Below, in pieces: positions 1 through 8,257 of a stretch of DNA of 64,000 nucleotides (position 1 is its first letter; each line of letters starts with the position of its first letter). This stretch comes from Bacillus timonensis. Its GTDB lineage: Bacteria; Bacillota; Bacilli; Bacillales; Bacillaceae_L. The stretch spans positions 1 through 64,000 of the forward strand of contig NZ_SLUB01000019.1 of NCBI RefSeq assembly GCF_004799755.1, written 5' to 3'. The position numbers and the translations under genes were made by a program. The notes under the pieces are model-generated. The model had not been told where the DNA came from. It saw only the letters and a program-made list of their open reading frames with translations, and searched no databases.

Positions 1-4
1 GCAA

Positions 5-280
5 CTATTGTTTCTGAATGTACATCCAACCCAGCACATCGTTTGTGCAAAGTTTCCATTTCACTCCACCTTTTAGAATGTATTCCACAAACAATGGAAT
101 GAATTTGAAATTAGACATTTTTCTGTTCGTAGTCATCTCTCGATAGAGAGAGCTAACAATGGGTTGTACACCAAATTCATTCCAACAGTTTTTTATACGG
201 GGTAAAACCACCATTAAAGACCACGTAATATACTCATTGTTTGCGGTATCTACATTATGGGGAAAAGAATCTATTTTCAT
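5..280 (-). CDS. hypothetical 91-aa protein (doubtful)
   Basis: An open frame with an ATG start and TAG stop whose translation is globular-looking (aromatic and hydrophobic residues spread throughout) rather than low-complexity. I recognise no family. The upstream minus-strand sequence has no convincing Shine-Dalgarno site, and a plus-strand frame overlaps it, so it could be chance. It would be divergent from the sigma-factor operon. No function is proposed. Confidence 0.35.
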   Translation of the reverse strand: MKIDSFPHNVDTANNEYITWSLMVVLPRIKNCWNEFGVQPIVSSLYREMTTNRKMSNFKFIPLFVEYILKGGVKWKLCTNDVLGWMYIQKQ

Positions 281-406
281 GCCTGGGTTGAGAGCGAAAG
301 ATCATGATAGTTTTTTATGCAAAAAAATATTTTTGATAAAAACTGTAGGGTATAGTAGGTGTTAGTTCGTCTATATGGGTAGACAGAGTGAAAGGGGGAG
401 AGTGCA

Positions 407-949
407 ATTCAAGATGAGGTTCTGATTGAGAAAGCAAAAGCAGGCGATGAGCATGCCTTTCGCTTACTCATTGAAAAATATAAGAATCTAGTATTCAAGG
501 CTATTTATCCAGTTCTTCGTCATGAAAAGGATGCGGAAGATGCGGAACAGGAAGTATTTCTCAAAATCTATTATGCACTCCCCCAATACAGTGCACAGGG
601 CTTTAAAGCATGGATTACCCGTATTGCAATAAACCATGCCATTGATGTGAAACGGAAGAAGCAGAGGCAACATGAACTGATTATAGAGCCAGATGAGCTT
701 CCTGCACTCTCTTCGTCAGAGGAAAACGTCGTTATCCCACTTTTACGAAAAGAACAACGCGAATTGGTCAAAAACCGGTTACACGATATGCCTGCGAATT
801 ATCGCGAGGTGATCGAAGCCTATTACATAGCGGAAAAAAGCTATAAACAAATCGCTACTGAACAGCAAATCGAGGTAAAAACCGTTGAAATAAAGCTATA
901 CAGAGCCCGAAATTGGATGAAGAAACATTGGAAGGAGGATGATTTTTAA
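407..949 (+). CDS. ECF-type RNA polymerase sigma factor, probable AUU start
   Basis: A sigma-70 family factor of the extracytoplasmic-function group. Region 2 lies at about residues 20-85 (LIEKYKNLVFKAIYPVL, then KDAEDAEQEVFLKIY) and region 4 at about 115-175 (MPANYREVIEAYYIAEKSYKQIA). The frame has no ATG, GTG or TTG before codon 81 (GTG at 647), which would delete all of region 2. The frame is open back to a TGA at 389. ATT at 407 follows a strong AGGGGGAG site (393-400) by six bases and gives (M)QDEVLIEKAKAGDEHAFRLL, exactly where family members begin. I therefore propose an AUU start, 180 aa. A CTG at 422 or a sequencing error near 402-407 is the alternative. The anti-sigma gene starts on the next base after the stop. 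Confidence 0.8.
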   Translation: MQDEVLIEKAKAGDEHAFRLLIEKYKNLVFKAIYPVLRHEKDAEDAEQEVFLKIYYALPQYSAQGFKAWITRIAINHAIDVKRKKQRQHELIIEPDELPALSSSEENVVIPLLRKEQRELVKNRLHDMPANYREVIEAYYIAEKSYKQIATEQQIEVKTVEIKLYRARNWMKKHWKEDDF

Positions 950-1393
950 ATGAGGCATTTCAGCAATGAAGAGTGGTTGTTGTATATAAAGGATCAGTTA
1001 GAAGAACCGAAGCGGGAAGAACTCGAAAATCACTTATTCTCTTGCGACCAATGTGTAGAAGTCTATACGGAGTTAGTGGAATCCCATGCTGAGGAGATTC
1101 CTTACCTAGACAATGACAGCTTTACAGATGGAGTTATCCAAAAGCTTCCGCTAACAAAAGAAAGGCTTGGGAAGTCGTTTTTACAAAGTCCAATTTTTCA
1201 CTATGGGATTGCTGCAGTTGTGACATTGACTTTGATGTCGACCGGGGTATTCCAGAGTATGACAGGAATTATCGGTACAGTTGAAGCATCTAGTTTTTCA
1301 GAGCAAAAACAATCTGTTTCAAATCAGTTAATGGAAAAAACATTATCGCTATTTGACATAATTGAAACAAATCATGAGGAGGGAGAAAAATGA
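950..1393 (+). CDS. zinc-finger anti-sigma factor, membrane-anchored
   Basis: 147 aa. The N-terminal domain has the anti-sigma zinc-finger signature H28-x3-C32-x2-C35 (HLFSCDQC). A single membrane helix follows at about residues 83-101, then a short outer tail. Such proteins hold a partner ECF sigma at the membrane until an envelope signal releases it. The gene abuts the sigma gene with no gap, and its TGA overlaps the ATG of the next gene (ATGA), indicating translational coupling. The partner is inferred from position. Confidence 0.88.
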   Translation: MRHFSNEEWLLYIKDQLEEPKREELENHLFSCDQCVEVYTELVESHAEEIPYLDNDSFTDGVIQKLPLTKERLGKSFLQSPIFHYGIAAVVTLTLMSTGVFQSMTGIIGTVEASSFSEQKQSVSNQLMEKTLSLFDIIETNHEEGEK

Positions 1394-2484
1394 GTTATAA
1401 TCCAGTGCTAGCCTTTTTTCTATCATTTATTCCAGGTGTTGGCCATTTTTATGTAAATCGAAAAGTAAGAGGGTTTCTTTATGGAGCAGGAACGGTTGGC
1501 TCCATTTTAATAGGAATCTTTGGCACATTTATGGTAGGGTATCAGGACCCATTTTTTGTTGGGCTGATATTTGCATTTTTCGTTGGAGTCATTAATGTGC
1601 TTGATATGATTATCTTTCTGTTGCGAAATAACAAGCAAAATCAACATCAACAAGTGATTCAATCAGAAGAAGGGCAATCCGTTTCCGTTCGAACTGATGA
1701 TTCAGATCGTTTCTACACAATTATTCTTTCATTTATCCCAGGATTGGGCCATTTTCAACTTGGCTTGATTAACCGAGGTTTAACTTTTCTAATTGGTTTT
1801 TTTGGATTAGGAACGATGATTGTATTTATTTCAGTGTTTACAGATCAAGGAGCATTCTTGGTGTTTCTTGGTATTCTTCCAGTTATTTGGGTATATAACA
1901 TGTTTGATGCCGTTCAGCTTGAAAGTAAAAAACAGCGTGGAGAAGAATTGGTCGATAGGACAATTTTAGAAGATTTTGAGGAAACAAGACGGGAGCAAGG
2001 GCGTAAAAGCAAAACGCTCGCAACAGTTCTTGCGATATTCCCAGGGGCTGGGCACTTGTATCTTGGCTTACAAAAACGGGGGATACAGCTGATGGCGGCC
2101 TTTTTATTCGCTATATACATTTTAGATGTGCTTCGCCTATCCTTATTCTTATTTTTAATCCCAATCATTTGGTTTTATAGCTTCTTCGATGCCCTTCAGA
2201 AGGTGTCAAAGCATGGCGAAGAGGAGCTTGAGGATGTTCCCGTGGTCTCCTACATTGTCAACCACCAAAAATGGGTTGGATTCGGTTTGATTGCACTAGG
2301 ACTATATTATTTACTAGTAAATGTTGTCCTACCTACTGTTGGTCCAATGGTTGCGAGAATGTTTCATTTTGATATTCAACACTTCTACTACTCCTATTTT
2401 CAGGGCACGATCATCTGCATCCTCTTAATCGGTGGTGGTTTGAAGCTTATGGTAGGCAGTAAAAAACGGAAGGAGAATGCGTAA
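1390..2484 (+). CDS. polytopic membrane protein with three PGxGH repeats
   Basis: 364 aa, hydrophobic. The same segment occurs three times: SFIPGVGHFYVNRKVRGFLYG (near residue 12), SFIPGLGHFQLGLINRGLTFL (near 114) and AIFPGAGHLYLGLQKRGIQLM (near 215). Each is followed by membrane helices, so the protein looks like a triplication of a TM2-like two-helix unit, with acidic/charged linkers between. A fourth helical region ends the protein. It is coupled on both sides (ATGA overlap upstream, TAATG overlap downstream) and so is part of the sigma/anti-sigma operon. A role in envelope stress is inferred only from context. Confidence 0.8.
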   Translation: MSYNPVLAFFLSFIPGVGHFYVNRKVRGFLYGAGTVGSILIGIFGTFMVGYQDPFFVGLIFAFFVGVINVLDMIIFLLRNNKQNQHQQVIQSEEGQSVSVRTDDSDRFYTIILSFIPGLGHFQLGLINRGLTFLIGFFGLGTMIVFISVFTDQGAFLVFLGILPVIWVYNMFDAVQLESKKQRGEELVDRTILEDFEETRREQGRKSKTLATVLAIFPGAGHLYLGLQKRGIQLMAAFLFAIYILDVLRLSLFLFLIPIIWFYSFFDALQKVSKHGEEELEDVPVVSYIVNHQKWVGFGLIALGLYYLLVNVVLPTVGPMVARMFHFDIQHFYYSYFQGTIICILLIGGGLKLMVGSKKRKENA

Positions 2485-3437
2485 TGAGAAAATGGCGTGT
2501 TGGTTCTGTGTCAATGGGATTGTCTTTGATTTTACTTGGTGTTCTCCTTTTTGTATCACAAATAAAGGGAATGCCAATGATGGAGCCACTGCTTGTCTGG
2601 TGGCCAATCATACTAATTGTCTTAGGAATTGAGATTGTCGTATATCTCTTCTTATCAAAACAGGAAAATCCAATCTTAAAATATGACTTTTTAAGTATTA
2701 TATTCGTAGGGATTATTGGAACGATTGGGATCGGCTTTACTCTGTTGTCATCGATAGGAGTGGTTGATAAGGTTGAAGGTGCGATAGGAGCAGAGCATCG
2801 TTCAATGGATTTGCCAGTTTTGGATGAAAAGTTATCAACTGATATTAAACGGGTGGTCCTTGAAACGAATGGGGTAACAAGTAAAATTGAAGGCTCCATT
2901 AAAAATGAATTACATGTGTTTGGAGTTTACCAGGCAACGGTTCACCCGAAAGCTGATCCAATCATATCGGAATCAAGTGATTATGTATTTACGAAGGCTG
3001 TTGGTGACACAATGTACGTGACATTGAAAGAACCGGCTGAACAAGCGGGCCCTTTTTCTACGTATACAACAGTGGAGCCAACGATTATTGTGCCAAGTTC
3101 AATTCATTTAGAGGTTCGTGGTCAACAAAATCATGTTTCGCTTTATCCTGGTTCCCTTGAAAATAACTGGGTGGTTGACGGAGCATCAAATGTATCAGTT
3201 CATGTAGCGGAAGAGAGTAATATTCTGCTGTCTGCTATTTCAAATAATGAACTAGAAAATGGGAATATGAAATGGGATAAGATTGACACAACTGAACGAG
3301 GTGGTATTGATGAGGTTTACGAGGACAGTACACGAGAAAAATTGTACAAGGGCACAAAAAAGCTAGGGGAAGGAACCTATAAGCTATCCATTTTTAATAG
3401 CGATTTGGTGACTGTGAATCTTGTTGAAAAAATGTAG
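2484..3437 (+). CDS. LiaF/LiaG-like envelope protein
   Basis: 317 aa. The N-terminal 90 residues form three to four membrane helices resembling the LiaI/LiaF-type region (MGLSLILLGVLLFVSQ, LLVWWPIILIVLGIEI, FLSIIFVGIIGTIGIGFTLL). The rest is an extracellular, beta-rich, turn-rich domain of the DUF4097 type (VVLETNGVTSKIEGS, TIIVPSSIHLEVRG). The ATG overlaps the previous TAA. A strong terminator follows, so this is the last gene of the operon. LiaF/LiaG proteins act in cell-envelope stress sensing; transfer of that role here is inference. Confidence 0.7.
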   Translation: MRKWRVGSVSMGLSLILLGVLLFVSQIKGMPMMEPLLVWWPIILIVLGIEIVVYLFLSKQENPILKYDFLSIIFVGIIGTIGIGFTLLSSIGVVDKVEGAIGAEHRSMDLPVLDEKLSTDIKRVVLETNGVTSKIEGSIKNELHVFGVYQATVHPKADPIISESSDYVFTKAVGDTMYVTLKEPAEQAGPFSTYTTVEPTIIVPSSIHLEVRGQQNHVSLYPGSLENNWVVDGASNVSVHVAEESNILLSAISNNELENGNMKWDKIDTTERGGIDEVYEDSTREKLYKGTKKLGEGTYKLSIFNSDLVTVNLVEKM

Positions 3438-3450
3438 GAACGATGAAAAT

Positions 3451-3480
3451 TGCGTTTGGTTTTGACTAAGCGCATTTTTT
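3451..3480 (+). terminator. intrinsic terminator of the sigma operon
   Basis: A 9-bp stem (TGCGTTTGG/CTAAGCGCA, two G-U pairs) with a TTTTGA loop is followed by six T residues, 14 bases after the stop codon. Confidence 0.8.
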
Positions 3481-3576
3481 AATAAAAGAATTTGGGCAAG
3501 CTGGGTAACCTATTGATGAATATAAATAAAATAAGAGATAACTGTGAAAAAATGGATTTTTTTGCTAGTGTCAAAA

Positions 3577-3605
3577 TTGATTAAATCGATTGGATAGGCT
3601 ATGAT
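3577..3605 (+). promoter_or_regulatory. SigA-type promoter of dagK
   Basis: TTGATT and TATGAT are separated by exactly 17 bases. The element lies about 40 bases upstream of the dagK start and just after the preceding terminator. Confidence 0.7.
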
Positions 3606-3645
3606 GTAACATAGATGATCGACTATCTTATTTAGGATGATGAAA

Positions 3646-4557
3646 ATGAAGAGGGCTCGAATAATATATAACCCAACCTCTGGAAGAGAGTTGTTTAAAC
3701 GACATTTGCCTGAGGTTTTAGAGAAATTAGAAAGAGCAGGATATGAGACTTCATGCCATGCCACGACTGGAGCAGGGGATGCAACCAATGCGGCACGAAT
3801 TGCAGTTGAAAGAAAGTATGACCTTGTGATTGCTGCCGGAGGCGATGGAACAATCAATGAGGTCGTAAATGGTCTAGCTGAACAGGAATACCGCCCAACT
3901 TTAGGGATTATTCCAGTTGGTACAACAAATGACTTTGCCCGTGCAATCGGGGTACCGCGTAATATCGATGGTGCTTGTGACGTAATTATAGAAGGAAATT
4001 CTGTTCCGATTGATATAGGTCGGATAAATGATAAATATTTTATTAATATTGCTGGCGGAGGAAGGTTAACTGAGCTAACCTATGAGGTGCCAAGCAAACT
4101 TAAAACGATGCTAGGGCAACTTGCGTATTATTTGAAAGGGATGGAGATGCTTCCGTCCATTCGTCCAACCGAGGTTAGTATTGAGTATGATGGTAAGTTG
4201 TTTGAGGGCGAAATTATGTTATTCCTCGTTTCCTTAACCAATTCTGTCGGAGGCTTTGAAAAGCTTGCCCCAGATTCATCACTCAATGATGGACTGTTTG
4301 ATTTGTTAATTTTAAAAAAGGCAAACTTAGCCGATTTCATCAAGGTAGCAACTCTTGCCATTCGTGGAGAGCATATCAATGACCCGCATGTGATATACAC
4401 AAAGGCAAATCGCGTTAAGGTAAATCCAACTGAAAAGATGCAAATTAATCTTGATGGAGAATACGGTGGCTTGTTACCTGGCGAATTTGTGAATTTGTAT
4501 CAGCATATTAATGTATTGGTTTCAAAGGAAAAGGCAGAGAAAATGGAAAAAGAATAA
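3646..4557 (+). CDS. dagK: diacylglycerol kinase
   Basis: Soluble lipid kinase that phosphorylates diacylglycerol to phosphatidate, recycling diacylglycerol produced in lipoteichoic acid synthesis. It carries the kinase signature [13 protein letters not shown] (GGDG at residues 65-68) and the [16 protein letters not shown] segment of the DAGK catalytic domain. From the third of three clustered ATGs the protein is 303 aa and begins [15 protein letters not shown], as in Bacillus DagK; the AGGATG site fits this start. ATGs at 3637 and 3640 are alternatives. The neighbour rlmCD is the same as in B. subtilis (yerQ-yefA). Confidence 0.93.
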   Translation: MKRARIIYNPTSGRELFKRHLPEVLEKLERAGYETSCHATTGAGDATNAARIAVERKYDLVIAAGGDGTINEVVNGLAEQEYRPTLGIIPVGTTNDFARAIGVPRNIDGACDVIIEGNSVPIDIGRINDKYFINIAGGGRLTELTYEVPSKLKTMLGQLAYYLKGMEMLPSIRPTEVSIEYDGKLFEGEIMLFLVSLTNSVGGFEKLAPDSSLNDGLFDLLILKKANLADFIKVATLAIRGEHINDPHVIYTKANRVKVNPTEKMQINLDGEYGGLLPGEFVNLYQHINVLVSKEKAEKMEKE

Positions 4558-4568
4558 GTAGAGAAAAG

Positions 4569-4592
4569 TCTGGCCTTGGGTCAGATTTTTTT
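4569..4592 (+). terminator. terminator after dagK
   Basis: Seven-base-pair stem TCTGGCC/GGTCAGA with a TTG loop and a run of seven Ts. Confidence 0.8.
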
Positions 4593-4754
4593 GCTTTTAC
4601 CAAGCAATGTTGGTTTAAAAACTGTGATAAAACACGAAATATTAGGATCCTTCATTTATCAATTATGAATGCAATCCTTCATGTGCATTGGCACAACTCC
4701 CTCCTGGTATGTTACAATCAGTTCAGCATTTTGAACGTAAAGGAAGAAAACATA

Positions 4755-6134
4755 ATGACAAAACTGAAACCACCAGTTGAAAAAAATACATATTATGATG
4801 TTACATTTGAGGATCTCACTCATGATGGAGCAGGAGTCGCGAAAATCGAGGGCTTTCCGATTTTTGTTCCGAATGGCCTACCTGACGAGAAAGCGAAAAT
4901 CAAAGTCATCAAGGTTCAGAAAAACTATGGCTTTGGTCGGCTAATTGAGCTCTATGAAAAAAGCAAATTTCGAATCGACGCCCCTTGTCCGATATATAAA
5001 GAATGCGGAGGCTGTCAGCTTCAGCATTTAAGCTATGAGGGTCAGTTGGTAGCAAAACACAACCAGGTCCAGCAAGTGTTATCACGAATTGGAAAGCTCC
5101 AAAATATCAAAGTTCATCCAGTTCTTGGAATGGAAAATCCTTGGCGTTATCGGAATAAGGCACAGGTTCCTGTAGCAGACAGGGAAGGTGGACTTGTAGC
5201 AGGATTTTACCAGCAGCGAAGCCATGAAATTATTGATATGGAAGCATGCCTCATCCAACAAGAAAAGAATGATCAGGTCGTGCAAACAGTAAAAACAATC
5301 TGTGAGAAGTATGGGATTCAAGCCTATGATGAAAAAAACAACAAGGGTACACTTCGCCATATCATGGCACGCTATGGTCTTGTCTCGGGTGAAATAATGG
5401 TCGTTCTGATCACGAGAACGAAGGATCTCCCACATAAAAGTAACATCATCTCAGATATAACAGCCGAGTTACCTGGTGTGAAATCGATCGTGCAAAATAT
5501 AAACCCCAAACAGACCAATGTGATATTTGGAAATGAAACAAATGTCCTTTGGGGCGAAGAATATATTTACGATACTATTGGTGATATTAAATTTGCTATT
5601 TCGGCTCGGTCTTTTTATCAGGTTAATCCTGAGCAAACAAAGGTGCTTTATGATAAAGCATTGGAATATGCGGAGTTAACGGGTAAAGAAACGGTTATTG
5701 ATGCCTATTGTGGGATAGGGACAATCTCGCTGTTTCTAGCTCAAAAAGCTAAAAAGGTGTACGGTGTCGAAATTGTTCCTGAAGCGATTGAGGATGCGAA
5801 GCGAAACGCAGCACTAAATTATATTCATAATGCAGAGTTTGCAGTAGGAGAAGCTGAGGTTGTCATCCCGAAATGGTATAAGGATGGGGTTAAAGCGGAT
5901 GTGATCGTCGTTGATCCTCCGCGTAAGGGATGTGATGATGCACTCTTACAAACCATTTTAACAATGAAACCAGGGAAAGTTGTGTATGTTTCCTGCAACC
6001 CAGCAACACTTGCAAGGGATCTACGGATACTAGAAGACGGTGGATATGAAACGACCGAAGTACAACCAGTCGATATGTTCCCACACACTGTCCACTGCGA
6101 AGCAGTCGCAAAGTTGGTATTAAAACCTAATTAG
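4755..6134 (+). CDS. rlmCD: 23S rRNA (uracil-C5)-methyltransferase RlmCD
   Basis: SAM-dependent methyltransferase of the TrmA/RumA family. In Bacillus one enzyme methylates both U747 and U1939 of 23S rRNA. An N-terminal TRAM RNA-binding domain (about residues 5-65) is followed by iron-sulfur ligands C78, C84 and C87 ([10 protein letters not shown]) with a further Cys in EACLIQ. The methyltransferase core has [23 protein letters not shown] and the catalytic [13 protein letters not shown]. The ATG chosen follows AGGAAG by eight bases and gives 459 aa, the usual length; an in-frame ATG at 4665 would put upstream DNA in the coding region. Confidence 0.93.
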   Translation: MTKLKPPVEKNTYYDVTFEDLTHDGAGVAKIEGFPIFVPNGLPDEKAKIKVIKVQKNYGFGRLIELYEKSKFRIDAPCPIYKECGGCQLQHLSYEGQLVAKHNQVQQVLSRIGKLQNIKVHPVLGMENPWRYRNKAQVPVADREGGLVAGFYQQRSHEIIDMEACLIQQEKNDQVVQTVKTICEKYGIQAYDEKNNKGTLRHIMARYGLVSGEIMVVLITRTKDLPHKSNIISDITAELPGVKSIVQNINPKQTNVIFGNETNVLWGEEYIYDTIGDIKFAISARSFYQVNPEQTKVLYDKALEYAELTGKETVIDAYCGIGTISLFLAQKAKKVYGVEIVPEAIEDAKRNAALNYIHNAEFAVGEAEVVIPKWYKDGVKADVIVVDPPRKGCDDALLQTILTMKPGKVVYVSCNPATLARDLRILEDGGYETTEVQPVDMFPHTVHCEAVAKLVLKPN

Positions 6135-6175
6135 ATAAAGAAGTCCTGTTAAATACTGGAGGTGTAACAACAAAA

Positions 6176-6412
6176 GTGGCGAACTTAAAATTAAAGTCTA
6201 AAATTCTTGAAATTGTAGATAATCAAATCAATATAAACGATCCGAAAATTACAAAAGAAACAATGGAACGGTTAATGGGGTTGGGTTACTCTGAAACAGA
6301 GTCCAAAGAAATGATAGGCAGAGTGCTTGTCGAGGAAATGTACGATATCCTAAAAAATCAAGTTCCGTTTAATGAAAAACGATATTCCGATAAATTAAAT
6401 ATGCTTCCGTAG
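6176..6412 (+). CDS. small helical hypothetical protein
   Basis: 78 aa, GTG start behind a strong GGAGGTG site ten bases upstream. The sequence is charged and helical (KITKETMERLMGLGYSETESKEMIGRVLVEEMYDIL), with no signal peptide or membrane helix. It lies 41 bases after rlmCD and may be co-transcribed. It ends just before the first operator repeat. I do not recognise a function. Confidence 0.75.
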   Translation: MANLKLKSKILEIVDNQININDPKITKETMERLMGLGYSETESKEMIGRVLVEEMYDILKNQVPFNEKRYSDKLNMLP

Positions 6413-6429
6413 TCCCTTGGATACAATTG

Positions 6430-6605
6430 CAAAAAACAATCTGTACTAATCGGCTATTTTTGCGAAAACCCATTTTCAATCAATCGTTTGTTTAATGGGT
6501 TTTTTCTGTTGTATCAAGGATCCCCAAATTCAATCAATCGGTTGTTTGAATTAAAATGGTCGTGACAAGCAGTTCAAATGGCTTGCTGTACTAGTCTGCT
6601 TTATA
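6430..6605. repeat. intergenic repeat copy 1 with operator pair
   Basis: About 170 bp similar in order and sequence to 9444-9610. It begins AAAAAACAATCTGTACTAATC, continues with GAAAACCCATTTTCAA, and has two palindromic boxes: AATCAATCGTTTGTTT at 6478-6493 and AATCAATCGGTTGTTT at 6532-6547. It ends with GCTGTACTAGTC. The boxes are 54 bp apart start to start. The second box is the core of a longer imperfect palindrome, AATTCAATCAA-TCGG-TTGTTTGAATT. Binding by a TetR-family repressor is inferred from the dyad symmetry. Confidence 0.8.
6467..6506 (+). terminator. terminator with an operator in its loop
   Basis: AAAACCCATT (from 6467) pairs with AATGGGTTTTTT (6494-6505). The loop holds the dyad box at 6478-6493, which can itself fold and extend the stem. 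It would end transcription from the small gene upstream. Confidence 0.65.
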
Positions 6606-6794
6606 AGTTGGAAGTAAAGAAAATATGAAGAGAAAAGGCCTGTGTCATAGGTGATGTTGCCCTTCTCTCTGTGTATGGGACAAATAAAAATAAAGTCATT
6701 TAATAGAACTCTGGATGCCGCATAATTTTCACATTTTACATAGCATTAAGCGCCTGTGTACGGGGATTATAGTAGCAGAAGGAGGTTACATAAC

Positions 6795-8234
6795 ATGGAT
6801 ACAGCTTATAAAGGCACAAATAAAATGATTATCGGAATTGTGTTCGGGGTTATTACTTTCTGGTTATTTGCCCAAGCAATGGTGAATGTAGTCCCTGCTG
6901 TACAAAAGGACTTAGGGATTTCACTAGGAACACTGAACATTGCCATCAGTTTGTCGGCTTTATTCTCAGGAATGTTTATCGTTGCTGCAGGTGGACTTGC
7001 TGACAAAATAGGGCGTAAGAAGATTGCCAATATTGGGTTTGTTTTAAGTATCATTGGTTCACTTTGTCTAGTCATTACTCAAGGATCTGCGTTGCTCATT
7101 ATTGGACGTGTGATTATAGGTCTATCAGCTGCATGTATTATGCCATCCACTATCGCATTAATGAAGGCTTACTTCGAGGGGGCAGAGCGTCAGCGTGCAT
7201 TAAGTTATTGGTCAATCGGCTCGTGGGGAGGTTCGGGAGTTGCTTCTTTTGCGGGCGGTGCAATTGCCACATCATTAGGTTGGAGATGGATATTCGTTTT
7301 TTCCATTATCTTTGCCGTTGCGGGTATGTTTTTACTAAAGGATACACCAGAAAGCAAACAGCCTTCCACAGGTAAGTTTAAATTTGATTACACGGGCTTA
7401 GCTATTTTTATCGTGACCATGATTGCCTTAAATGTTTTTATAACGTATGGATCAGATCTGGGATGGACAAGCCCAATTTCACTAGGTCTTATAGCAGTAA
7501 CAATTGTAGGTCTACTGGTATTCATTAAAGTAGAAAAGAGCAAAGAAATTGTCCTTATTGACTTTGCTGTGTTTAAAAACGCGCCGTATACAGGTGCTAC
7601 AGTCTCGAATTTTTTACTGAATGCCATTGCGGGTACCTTAGTCGTCGCGAACACATATGTACAAGTAGGGCGAGGATTCAGTTCATTTCAATCAGGAATG
7701 CTGTCATTAGGCTATTTAGTTACTGTGCTCGCCATGATTCGTGTCGGTGAGAAAATTTTACAAAAAGTTGGCGCGAAAAAGCCGATGATTTGGGGTGCGC
7801 TCATTACCACGGTTGGTGTAGGGTTAATGGGCTTAACATTTTTACCAGGCTTTTCTTATACAATTGCTGTTTTTATTGGCTTTGCTTTATTTGGACTCGG
7901 ACTTGGTATTTATGCGACCCCATCAACAGATACATCTGTATCAAATGCCCCGGCTGATAAAGTTGGCGAAGCAGCTGGTGTTTATAAAATGGCAAGTTCA
8001 CTAGGTAGTGCATTTGGTGTGGCGATTTCCACAGCAGCTTACGCGGCAATTGCAGCAACTGGCAACCTTGAATGGGCAGCAACAGTAGGTATCATTGTTA
8101 ATGTGATTTTTGGAGTCTTATCCATTATCTCGATAATGGTCATGGTTCCAAAAGATGCAGGTAAAACAGCAAAAGATGTAAAACCAAATCTTACTTCTAA
8201 AAAGTCAACAAACCGAGAGCCTGTTCCAGAATAA
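6795..8234 (+). CDS. MFS multidrug-type exporter (DHA2-like)
   Basis: 479 aa. Major facilitator, probably with 14 membrane helices as in the QacA/EmrB group. It has the conserved loop GGLADKIGRKKIANIG (about residues 68-83) and the GRVIIGLSAACIMPSTIALMKAYF segment. The ATG is nine bases after GGAGG; a longer frame from 6756 lacks a ribosome site. The amidohydrolase gene follows after 23 bases with its own SD, so the two form an operon, bracketed by the two operator repeats. The substrate is unknown. The paired hydrolase suggests export or detoxification of an N-acyl or amide compound, which is inference. Confidence 0.85.
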   Translation: MDTAYKGTNKMIIGIVFGVITFWLFAQAMVNVVPAVQKDLGISLGTLNIAISLSALFSGMFIVAAGGLADKIGRKKIANIGFVLSIIGSLCLVITQGSALLIIGRVIIGLSAACIMPSTIALMKAYFEGAERQRALSYWSIGSWGGSGVASFAGGAIATSLGWRWIFVFSIIFAVAGMFLLKDTPESKQPSTGKFKFDYTGLAIFIVTMIALNVFITYGSDLGWTSPISLGLIAVTIVGLLVFIKVEKSKEIVLIDFAVFKNAPYTGATVSNFLLNAIAGTLVVANTYVQVGRGFSSFQSGMLSLGYLVTVLAMIRVGEKILQKVGAKKPMIWGALITTVGVGLMGLTFLPGFSYTIAVFIGFALFGLGLGIYATPSTDTSVSNAPADKVGEAAGVYKMASSLGSAFGVAISTAAYAAIAATGNLEWAATVGIIVNVIFGVLSIISIMVMVPKDAGKTAKDVKPNLTSKKSTNREPVPE

Positions 8235-8257
8235 CTGAGTAAAAGGAGTATAGATCA

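Noticed and set aside
5-365. Two overlapping frames at the left edge as a gene pair
   Set aside because: They overlap on opposite strands and neither has a good ribosome site; only the minus-strand one is kept, at low confidence.
368-371. CGTC as an ECF -10 of the first sigma operon
   Set aside because: No AAC-type -35 lies 16-17 bases upstream (the window reads TAGGGT), so self-regulation cannot be claimed.
2447-2899. 150-aa open frame on the minus strand
   Set aside because: Antisense to the LiaF/G-like gene, low-complexity Ile/Pro/Ser-rich translation and no ribosome site. It is a shadow of codon bias.
4665-4754. Longer N-terminus for rlmCD
   Set aside because: The extra 30 residues lack similarity to the family and no ribosome site precedes the ATG, while AGGAAG fits the later one.
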